Below are positions 7,178-13,760 of a stretch of 31,397 nt of DNA, piece after piece. The position numbers were made by a program, and so were the translations under genes. A model generated the notes under the pieces. The model was not told the DNA's origin. It saw only the letters and a list, made by a program, of their open reading frames with translations, and searched no databases. The stretch is from an uncultured Bacteroidales bacterium (lineage in GTDB: Bacteria; Bacteroidota; Bacteroidia; Bacteroidales; UBA932), in NCBI GenBank assembly GCA_934725285.1, contig CAKVBK010000009.1, positions 1 to 31,397 on the forward strand. Reading direction: 5' to 3'. The number at the start of each line of letters is the position of its first letter. Within the stretch, counting starts at the first letter, position 1.

Positions 7178-7218
7178 TTTGCGATTTTGTAAAATTTATT
7201 TTATAAATCTGTAAAACA
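7178..7218 (+). promoter_or_regulatory. 41-bp promoter-like repeat, copy 2
   Basis: This copy matches 1284-1324 at 38 of 41 positions. It ends 17 bases before the ATG (7236) of the ATPase relic and contains TAAATCTG, one base from the TAnnTTTG box. The position fits a promoter that travels with this ATPase family. The copy at 1284 has lost its gene. Confidence 0.55.
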
Positions 7219-7235
7219 TAGTTTACAAAATTACT

Positions 7236-7860
7236 ATGTACCAAAGGCGACATCTGAGTATTCTTAAATCACGAATGGCTGAGCCACGGCGTAGGATGCA
7301 GATTGTAATGGGGCCGCGTAGGTCGGCAAATCCACATTGGTCGGACAGTTTGCGGAAAGGACTTCGGTACCGTTCCGACAATCAAAAATTATCTTGACAT
7401 ACTCAGCAAATCAATGATTGTACAGCCTCTTCAGAACTATTCTCCATCAAGGATAAGGGAGAAACAGTCTGTCCCCAAAATGCAGGTGTTCAACAATGCG
7501 TTCCGTAACAGATTCGGAACATTCTCTTTTGACGAGGCTCGCGTGGAACCGGCAGAATGGGGATGTCTGATTGAGTCTGCCGTCGGGGCGCATTTGGCAA
7601 ACAGGTCGATAGTGGATGACTATGAACTGTTTTATTGGAGAAATGAAAGAAGGCAGGAGTGCGATTATGTTCTGAGAAAAGGGCAGGCACTAGTAGCCAT
7701 AGAAGTCAAAAGTGGCTGCGTTGACAAAACCGTAGGCTTTGAAAAATTCAAAGAACAGTTCGTGGACAAGGTCACTGCCGCATTCATTGTTGGGCCTCAG
7801 GCTCTGCCTCTCGAGGATTTTTTCGTAATGGATCTGAAGTCACTGTTCAAAAAGAAATAG
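7236..7860 (+). pseudogene. DUF4143-type AAA ATPase, frameshifted and internally deleted
   Basis: Three frames together give the ends of a Bacteroidales AAA ATPase. From 7236: MYQRRHLSILKSRMAEPRRR...IVMGPR, the usual N-terminus. After 7319 the Walker A continues only in another frame (VGKSTLVGQFAERTSVP), as expected if one base of a CAG codon is missing. From about 7360, in the third frame, FGTVPTIKNYLDILSKSMIV leads into the C-terminal DUF4143 domain with IESAVGAHL, YWRN...CDYVL and LVAIEVKSG, ending at TAG 7858-7860. The Walker B, sensor and lid portion (of order 200 residues) is absent. An ATG at 7414 opens a 148-codon C-terminal fragment, but it lacks the ATPase part. Such ATPases are common accessory genes; this copy is dead. 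Confidence 0.8.
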
Positions 7861-7922
7861 ATCAGGTCCTTCACCTTGTCCATATTGTGGCCGTCATCCT
7901 GCGATCGTCCTACTATCGCAAA

Positions 7923-8627
7923 TTATCTGAATATGCTTTCATCTTTCTCGAACAAATCACCGCAGATTCGCCATATGGTCTCAGATGCGTAATGTTCCAT
8001 GATGGTTTTCTTTGAATATGCCGACCTGTTATCCCTGTCCACTCCTCTGTCTATCAGCGACTTGAAGATCCATCGGAGGTCTTCTGTCATCTCTGGGGTG
8101 ATGGGAAGAGAGTCGTACAACCTGCCGGTCTCCGTGTTCGCTGTCGGGCAGAGTTTGTTGGCTTCGGCGACGGTTTCCATCAAAGAGTTGCGGCCATCAT
8201 AGTCTGTTTTGTTCACGTCTGCGCCAAGTTCGATCATTCGTTTCAGAAATCAGGATGACAAATCAGCCTCTTCCTTGGTGTGGACCCATCGGAACTATCC
8301 CGTCTGACAGTCTTGTACATAACGCCGGGCGTTCCTCACAGCCGAGCAAACCGCATCGAACAGCACTGGATACCCCACGTTGCTCCTGTACAGTTTATAT
8401 TCAGGCCCGGCCATATAGTTGACATCCGCCCCGTTCTCCAGCAGAAACCAGGCGACCTCCCTGTGCAATCCCGTGTTGAGCGCCACCTGAAGCGGCGACA
8501 TCCCCATCGTCTCCGCCGGTTTCTTCGGCGCAATCGCACAGGCCAGTTCCGGCTGCGCCTCAATCATCCGCTTAACTTCTTTAAAATCATCGCTTTTGAT
8601 TGCCTCGAATATGTCCGTTGCCTTCCC
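7923..8627 (-). pseudogene. Ankyrin-repeat protein gene with two in-frame stops
   Basis: Read on the minus strand, a single frame encodes an ankyrin-type protein: KATDIFEAIKSDDFKEVKRM at the 5' end, then MSPLQVALNTGLHREVAWFLLENGADVNYM, later MIELGADVNKTDYDGRNSLMETV, ending ...DESIFR. The frame is interrupted by TAG at 8295-8297 and TGA at 8250-8252, with ankyrin-like sequence on both sides in the same frame. The expected start just before KATDIF reads GGG, with a stop at 8628-8630, so the initiation codon also seems lost. Ankyrin proteins mediate protein-protein contacts. This copy is most simply a decayed gene at the island edge. A shorter product from the ATG at 8567 could still be made up to the first stop. 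Confidence 0.75.
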
Positions 8628-8651
8628 CTATGTGTTTGTGGCTATATTTTT

Positions 8652-8728
8652 AGAAGCTGTTTTTGATTTGTTTGTTTGAAGATGTTTTCACCTAAAAGAA
8701 CATTTCAAACAAATCAAAACAACTTCTT
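8652..8728. repeat. Inverted repeat beside the ankyrin pseudogene
   Basis: Left arm 8652-8680 (AGAAGCTGTTTTTGATTTG...) pairs with right arm 8703-8728 (...CAAATCAAAACAACTTCTT) with a few mismatches around a 22-base loop. It could be a terminator-like structure or a MITE remnant. It lies upstream of the decayed ankyrin gene on its strand. Confidence 0.6.
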
Positions 8729-9153
8729 ACCAATATTAATGTGTGGTTTCGTCGAACGTAAAGTAATAAACTATTTCTGAATATGTCGGCAGTCTTGACG
8801 CATCGATCATTCTTGACGTTCCGCTGTTACACATACTATCAAGCCGTGTGATGTAATGTTTTGATTATCTGTTGAAAAGCTGTTTCTCTTTGGCTGGTAT
8901 AAACTAAAGAGGATCTTTTATGTTATTTGTTATGAGAGGATTAAGCCTCACCCGTTGATATAGAGTGAGTTGGTGTTAACGTATTGTTTATGAACTTCTT
9001 AGAGTGTGACGCTAACCTTTGGGATGTCCATTCTATAAGGAAAAGGTGGCGTTCTTGGGCGACGGAAGTGGTCGGAAGTGTTTCCGGAGGGTGCTTAGCA
9101 GGGACTTTGAGCGACGAAAAAGGCCGGAAGTGCCGCCGATGGGTGCACGGAAT
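8729..9153. other. Interval without a recognisable gene
   Basis: About 425 bases with no frame I can support on either strand. It becomes GC-rich from about 9040, where CGGAAGTG recurs three times (near 9064, 9074 and 9125). This marks the return to chromosome-like composition. Confidence 0.5.
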
Positions 9154-10014
9154 TTACACCATTCCGAGGTCGGAGAAGAGGCGGTGGTAGGATGCGGCTT
9201 TCTTTTCGAGGGAGAGGGGATAGGCGCGGGATGAAGAGGGCATGCGGTAGAGACGCATGGGACGATTCCCGAAGTGGAATTCGGAATATTCACCGGTGGA
9301 GGGAGCCGATGCGCCGAAGGTCCGGCATAGGGTGTCGGTGGCTTTCTCGCCGGTGGTGACAATGGCTTGACATTTAGGAATTTGCCTTAACAGGGCCGGG
9401 ATGTCGGTAGGAGTGACGACCTCCATAAACTTGTCTGAGGCATTGTCTTTCAGGCGACGGATGGCTGAGGCGGTGTCGTACATCGCTATTCCTGTCCCGG
9501 TACAGAAATCCACGATGTCGGACAGTTTGAACTTCTTGGCGGCAACGTCCACGAAACGGTTCTTGTCACCAAAGAAAATCAGACCAAGAATCCGCCACAT
9601 GTCGTTGATGAAATTCGGGTAGTAGAACTCTATGCTCCAACGTTTGGATTGCGGTGGGAAACTCCCAAGCATCAGCACTTTGGCGTTAATCGGCAGGAAC
9701 GGCTCGAAAGGGTGTCGCTCGACAGGGATCGAATTGAGGTCTGTAAACAGCTCGTGTGCCTCCGATTCCTTGGCGGCAGAGCCGGCATGGCCTGATGCAA
9801 GATCTGATTTTCCGGTCGCGGAGCCTGTGGTTTGACAAGGCTTACCAACCATCGAAGCGCCCGAAGCAACGGAGTCGTTACAAGAAGTCGCTTCGACAGG
9901 CCCAGCGACCGGTGTGCCCGGACCGGAGATCGCCGAAGCGACTAAAAATTCTCCGGACACTGAGCTTGTCGAAGTGCCCGGAGAAACAGTTTTCATTTTT
10001 TTGTGAATATTCAT
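9154..10014 (-). CDS. Uracil/deoxyinosine-DNA glycosylase-superfamily protein with repeat-built N-terminal extension
   Basis: A 286-residue protein. The conserved core starts near residue 97: HPFEPFLPINAKVLMLGSFPPQ (motif 1 GSFPP), FYYPNFINDMWRI, then VVTTGEKATDTL and, near the C-terminus, MPSSSRAYPL (motif 2). This pattern belongs to a Bacteroidota group of the uracil-DNA glycosylase superfamily, which removes deaminated bases in base-excision repair; the exact base is unknown. The first 95 residues are low-complexity Ser/Ala/Gly/Thr and coincide with palindromic DNA repeats at 9814-9984. No ATG lies between codon 55 and the core, so the repeats are probably translated. The start codon overlaps the stop of the carboxyltransferase gene (TAATG), indicating translational coupling. 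Confidence 0.8.
   Translation of the reverse strand: MNIHKKMKTVSPGTSTSSVSGEFLVASAISGPGTPVAGPVEATSCNDSVASGASMVGKPCQTTGSATGKSDLASGHAGSAAKESEAHELFTDLNSIPVERHPFEPFLPINAKVLMLGSFPPQSKRWSIEFYYPNFINDMWRILGLIFFGDKNRFVDVAAKKFKLSDIVDFCTGTGIAMYDTASAIRRLKDNASDKFMEVVTPTDIPALLRQIPKCQAIVTTGEKATDTLCRTFGASAPSTGEYSEFHFGNRPMRLYRMPSSSRAYPLSLEKKAASYHRLFSDLGMV
9814..9984. repeat. Three copies of the GAGCYTGTCGA palindromic element inside a coding region
   Basis: Copy A: TCTCCGGACACT (9950-9961), loop GAGCTTGTCGA, AGTGCCCGGAGA (9973-9984), a near-perfect stem. Copy B, inverted: GTCGCT (9887-9892), loop TCGACAGGCCC, AGCGAC (9904-9909). Copy C: GGTCGCGGAGCCTGT (9814-9828) and CGAAGCGCCC (9853-9862), which read as one element split by 24 bases that themselves begin GGTT and nearly end AACC. 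A related copy lies at 1015-1045. All three fall in the N-terminal codons of the glycosylase gene without breaking its frame. Confidence 0.75.
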
Positions 10015-11816
10015 TACTTGGCGACGTCGGCGGAGCCTTCGACAAAGGCGACGATCTCACCTTTGGCGACCTTGTCACCTTGCTTGCCGAGAGTCGCCAC
10101 GATGCGGCCGTCAACAGCCGGTACGAGCTCCTCCATTCCGTAATATGTCTGCACGAATCCGATGCCCTTGCCGGCCTTGACCTCGGTCCCGGCTACCGGA
10201 GCGGCGGAGTCATCCTCCACATCTACCTGCCAGAGAAGCTGACCTTTGGCCGGAGCCTGGACAGGAACGGCATTCGGATAGCGTTTGGCATATTCATCGA
10301 CATCGAACTTAGGCATCTCGACCACAGGGCGCACGACCTCGATCGGGGCATTCGCCTTGGCCTTGAGGTCGGCGAGCTCGGCGTTGAAACGCTGTTTGGC
10401 GATGCCGCTCTTGTAGTCCCTGTACTGGCGCTCGTGCATAGCGAACTCGAAGAGCTCCTCCTCGTCCTGGCCTTCGTCCCAACCCTCTTCCTTCATCATC
10501 TGGCGGAACTTAGGCAATTCGTCCGGGTACATCTCCTGAGGATCTCCTGTGTAGAACTCCAAGCCTTTCTGCTTGGCCAGATCCACGATTTCCGGAGCAA
10601 GCTCGCCAGGAAGACGGCCCATTTTGCCGAGGATCATATTCCATGTGTCCTTGTCGATGGTCGTCCAGCGAGGCTTGCCGTTCAGAAGGTTCAGCAGATT
10701 CATCAGCGCCGTGTTCTTCGTGTACTGGCTGAACGGGGTCACGAGCGGTGGGTAACCGAGACGTGGCCATACATATTCAACCTCTTGGAACAGTTTGACC
10801 ATCAGGGTGTCAAGACTGATCTCAGGACGGCCGTGAGCCCTCTCGGCGGCGTTGATCGCGCCCTGGAAGCCCTTGAGGTCGGCCATCATCGAGCCCATCA
10901 TTCCGCCCGGCAGGCCGCAGCCGACGAGCAGCGAGCTCATTTTGGCGTTGGAAGGGTTGATCCAGTAGCCGAGGAAGTCATCGATGAACTTCTGCGTGAG
11001 ACGGCGCACTTCCATGTACGCATCCATATTCAGATCCTTCACAAGGAATCCGTCGGCCTTCAGCATCTCCCTGATTGTGATGACGTCCGGATGGACCTTG
11101 CCCCATGAGAGCGGCTCCACAGCCACGTCAAGATAGTCGGCTCCTGCGCGCGCCACCTCCAGCATCGAAGCCGGGGCGAAACCAGGGCCCGAGTGGCCGT
11201 GGTACTGTACCAGAATATGCGGGTATTTCTTTTTGATGTCACGTGTGAGCTGTCCGAGGAAGGTCGGACGGCCGATTCCGGCCATGTCCTTGAGGCAGAT
11301 CTCATCGGCTCCATATTCAACAACCTTGTCAACGATGCCCATGTAGTACTCGACTGTGTGGACAGGGGAGTTGGTGATGGAAAGCGCCACCTGCGAGATC
11401 ATGCCGCCTTTCTTCGCGAACTCGACGGAGCGGCGCAGGTTCCTGTGGTCGTTGAGGCCGCAGAACGAACGGGAGATGTCTGTTCCCTGCTTTTTCTTAA
11501 CCTTGAACATCAGTTCCCTGACATCTGCCGGAACCGGGTTCATTCTGAGGGCGTTGAGGCCTCTCTCAAGCATGTGTGTCTGGATGCCTGCCTTGTGGAA
11601 AGGTGCGGTCCAGCGGCGTACCGCCACGTTAGGGTTCTCGCCGAAAAGAAGGTTCACCTGCTCGAACGCCCCTCCGTTGGTCTCGACGCGGTCGAAGCAG
11701 CCCATATCAATGATGGCCGGGGCGACCTCCACAAGTTGGTCCACACGGGGAACGTACTTGCCTGACGATTGCCACATGTCCCTGTAAACGAGGGAGAACT
11801 TGATTTCTCTTGCCAT
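10014..11816 (-). CDS. Oxaloacetate decarboxylase alpha / pyruvate carboxylase B-like carboxyltransferase without biotinyl lysine
   Basis: A 600-residue protein. The N-terminal HMGL-like TIM-barrel carboxyltransferase has the RDxxQS motif (VYRDMWQSSG), the conserved EICLKDMAGIG and the metal-ligand HxH (YHGHSG). A conserved carboxylase middle domain follows (about 300-490). The last 75 residues resemble a biotinyl/lipoyl barrel (GTEVKAGKGIGFV...VPAVDGRIV...GDKVAKGEIVAFVE). The hairpin that should read (A/S)MKM reads YYGMEE, with Gly560 where the biotin-accepting lysine belongs. Family members move carboxyl groups between biotin and pyruvate/oxaloacetate. This one would need biotin on another protein, or it does something else. 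It is the first gene of a two-gene minus-strand unit with the glycosylase, with a TATATTTG box at 11841-11848. Confidence 0.85.
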   Translation of the reverse strand: MAREIKFSLVYRDMWQSSGKYVPRVDQLVEVAPAIIDMGCFDRVETNGGAFEQVNLLFGENPNVAVRRWTAPFHKAGIQTHMLERGLNALRMNPVPADVRELMFKVKKKQGTDISRSFCGLNDHRNLRRSVEFAKKGGMISQVALSITNSPVHTVEYYMGIVDKVVEYGADEICLKDMAGIGRPTFLGQLTRDIKKKYPHILVQYHGHSGPGFAPASMLEVARAGADYLDVAVEPLSWGKVHPDVITIREMLKADGFLVKDLNMDAYMEVRRLTQKFIDDFLGYWINPSNAKMSSLLVGCGLPGGMMGSMMADLKGFQGAINAAERAHGRPEISLDTLMVKLFQEVEYVWPRLGYPPLVTPFSQYTKNTALMNLLNLLNGKPRWTTIDKDTWNMILGKMGRLPGELAPEIVDLAKQKGLEFYTGDPQEMYPDELPKFRQMMKEEGWDEGQDEEELFEFAMHERQYRDYKSGIAKQRFNAELADLKAKANAPIEVVRPVVEMPKFDVDEYAKRYPNAVPVQAPAKGQLLWQVDVEDDSAAPVAGTEVKAGKGIGFVQTYYGMEELVPAVDGRIVATLGKQGDKVAKGEIVAFVEGSADVAK

Positions 11817-11840
11817 AATGTTATCGTAAATTATAGTTTA

Positions 11841-11848
11841 CAAATATA
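11841..11848 (-). promoter_or_regulatory. -7 box (TATATTTG) for the carboxyltransferase gene
   Basis: On the minus strand TATATTTG fits TAnnTTTG and lies 25 bases before the ATG at 11816. A clear -33 TTTG at the right distance is not visible. Confidence 0.5.
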
Positions 11849-11863
11849 CTTAAAAATTATATT

Positions 11864-11893
11864 TTTGAAGAGGGTGGAATTTTGCTAACTTTG
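11864..11893 (+). promoter_or_regulatory. Promoter of the SPOR-M28-leuS-yitT operon
   Basis: TTTG (11864-11867), 18 bases, then TAACTTTG (11886-11893) matches the Bacteroidota -33/-7 pattern closely. The expected start of transcription falls almost on the ATG at 11900, so the mRNA is probably leaderless or nearly so. It is divergent from the carboxyltransferase promoter in the same 83-base gap. Confidence 0.6.
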
Positions 11894-11899
11894 TAAGTT

Positions 11900-12370
11900 A
11901 TGAGAAATGCGTTTCTGACAATAACGATCATCATCCTTGCCGCCACCTCGGTGACAGGCTGCGACTTCTTCCGGAGGCTCGCCGGACGGCCTGATTCCGA
12001 ATGGATTGAGGCAAAGTCCGAGTCCATGCGTCATGAGGAGGAGGCGCGCCGGATCCGTCAGGATTCGCTGGAAAAAGCCCGGAAGGCCGTGGCCGACTCG
12101 CTTGCAGCCGCGGATTCTGTGCGTCTTGCCAATCATCGTTACCGTTTCTGCATAATTCTGGGCTCATTCTCCAGCAAAGAAAATGCCGAGCGGTACATCG
12201 AGGAAATAGCGGAAAAGGGCTACAAAGGGGAACTTCTCACATTCAGGAACAGCACAGCCGTGGGTGTGTGCCCCACAGATGACGAAGCGCAGGCCAAAAA
12301 GTCGCTTGAGGATATTCAAAGGCAGGATTTTTGCCCTAAGGGCGCGTGGATTTTAGAAAGGAAACAATGA
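11900..12370 (+). CDS. SPOR-domain lipoprotein
   Basis: A 156-residue protein with a signal peptide and lipobox (ATSVTGC, Cys near residue 21), so it is probably lipidated and membrane anchored on the periplasmic side. Residues about 35-75 are charged and helical (EEEARRIRQDSLEKARKAV). Residues about 80-152 (RYRFCIILGSFSSKENAERYIEEI...ICPTDDEAQAKKSLEDI) match a SPOR domain, which binds denuded peptidoglycan glycan strands, often at the division site. The stop overlaps the start of the next gene (ATGA), so the two are translationally coupled. The near-leaderless promoter precedes it directly. Confidence 0.85.
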   Translation: MRNAFLTITIIILAATSVTGCDFFRRLAGRPDSEWIEAKSESMRHEEEARRIRQDSLEKARKAVADSLAAADSVRLANHRYRFCIILGSFSSKENAERYIEEIAEKGYKGELLTFRNSTAVGVCPTDDEAQAKKSLEDIQRQDFCPKGAWILERKQ

Positions 12371-13746
12371 TGAAAGGAAAAATCACGATCATTTCGGCCA
12401 TCTGCGCCATCTTAGCCGCAATCATCCCGGCAAACGCTCAGTTCAAGAACGGGCCATCGTACGCGGACCTGAACGACAGCGAGACGGTCAGGGCGATGAA
12501 GGGACACGTCTCGACCATCTCGGCGGCGGTGATGGAGGGGCGCAAGGCCGGCTCTGAGGGCGAGAGGATGACCGCTGAATATGTCACTGAAATATTCAGG
12601 AGATATGGTGTTGACGTGCTGTCCGGAAAGGATGGCGATCTGTTCGGCATCCGTCAGGAGAACGGCGACACTCTGACCTCGCGCAATGTCATCGCTTTCA
12701 TTCAGGGCGGTGACAGAACATTGAGGAATAAATATATCGTGATCGGTGCCAGGATGGACAATCTGGGAACGGACACGATGACCATTGACGGCCGGACCGT
12801 AGGCCGGACATATTATGGAGCCAACGGCAACGCCTCCGGTCTTGCGATGATGCTTGAACTGGCGCGGATGCTCCAGACCAACAGCCCGCTTTTGGGGCGT
12901 TCGGTGCTTTTCGTGGCCTTTGGAGCCTCGATGCAGACTTATGCCGGATCGTGGTATTTCCTGAACAGGGCGTTCTCCGATGTGGCGGACATAGACGCTA
13001 TGATCAATCTGGACATGGTGGGCACTGGGGGAGACGGATTCTATGCCTACACCTCCTCCAATGCCGACATGAACGAGATTGTCAAGTCCATGGCGGGCCA
13101 GCTCCAGCCGATTCTTCCCACCCTGACGGCGCAGGAGCCTTATCCTTCCGACCACAGGGCGTTCTACGACAAGGAAATCCCGTCAATCCTCTTCACCACA
13201 GGACATTACCCTGAATATGGCACTGAACGTGACACCCAGTCGATCATTGACTACGACACGATGGAGAGGGAACTTGAATATGTCTATAACTACTCGGTGG
13301 CTTTGATAAACGGTCCTAAGCCGATCTTCAATCCTTCCGATCTGTCGGGACTGACCGGCGCGAACAAAGGCAAGGATAATGTGGTGCCTTACTACGACTG
13401 TGACTATCGTCCGTCATTTCTGGGCAGCCGCGACCCAAGGGTGTTCCTTGAAAAATGGGTCTACACCTACATGAAATATCCTAAGGAAGCCGTGAAGAAC
13501 GGAATCCAGGGACGTGTGCTTGTGGATTTCGTGATAGACGAGAAGGGCAAGGTGCGTGACGTGAAGGTGCTCAAAGGGGTTGACCCGCTTCTGGACGCCG
13601 AGGCCGTGAGAATCATCAGCGCGTCACCGGACTGGAAACCGGGTTGGCTGCGGGGCAAGAAGGTCAAGTCCAGAATGTCGCTCTATGTGGAGTTCCGTCT
13701 GGAGAAGAAAGGCAGTTTTGGACTGAAGAAACATGAATATCAGTAA
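12367..13746 (+). CDS. M28-like pseudo-peptidase fused to a TonB C-terminal domain
   Basis: A 459-residue secreted protein; the start at 12367 is chosen for the ATGA overlap with the previous stop and gives a clean signal peptide (...[10 protein letters not shown]). Residues about 30-320 follow the M28 aminopeptidase pattern, but key residues differ: GARMDN has Arg129 instead of the ligand His, GANGNASG has Gly154 instead of the bridging Asp, and FGASMQ has Ser188-Met189 instead of the catalytic and ligand Glu pair. Asp216 (NLDMVG) and His263 (SDH) remain. Residues about 355-450 are a TonB_C domain ([26 protein letters not shown]...). It is probably a non-catalytic periplasmic binding or adaptor protein; the role is unknown. 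A frame extending 7 codons upstream exists but lacks support. Confidence 0.85.
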   Translation: MMKGKITIISAICAILAAIIPANAQFKNGPSYADLNDSETVRAMKGHVSTISAAVMEGRKAGSEGERMTAEYVTEIFRRYGVDVLSGKDGDLFGIRQENGDTLTSRNVIAFIQGGDRTLRNKYIVIGARMDNLGTDTMTIDGRTVGRTYYGANGNASGLAMMLELARMLQTNSPLLGRSVLFVAFGASMQTYAGSWYFLNRAFSDVADIDAMINLDMVGTGGDGFYAYTSSNADMNEIVKSMAGQLQPILPTLTAQEPYPSDHRAFYDKEIPSILFTTGHYPEYGTERDTQSIIDYDTMERELEYVYNYSVALINGPKPIFNPSDLSGLTGANKGKDNVVPYYDCDYRPSFLGSRDPRVFLEKWVYTYMKYPKEAVKNGIQGRVLVDFVIDEKGKVRDVKVLKGVDPLLDAEAVRIISASPDWKPGWLRGKKVKSRMSLYVEFRLEKKGSFGLKKHEYQ

Positions 13747-13760
13747 AATACAGTAATAAA

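Noticed and set aside
7414..7860. Intact small nuclease-like gene (DUF4143 C-terminal domain alone)
   Set aside because: The ATPase N-terminus is found just upstream in other frames, showing this is the tail of a broken gene rather than a stand-alone protein.
9756..11108. 450-codon open frame on the plus strand
   Set aside because: It is antisense to the carboxyltransferase and glycosylase genes, with arginine/leucine/histidine-rich low-information sequence; a by-product of high-GC codon use on the other strand.
12412..13155. 247-codon minus-strand frame
   Set aside because: Lies opposite the M28-like gene, which has a signal peptide, coupled start and clear domain pattern.
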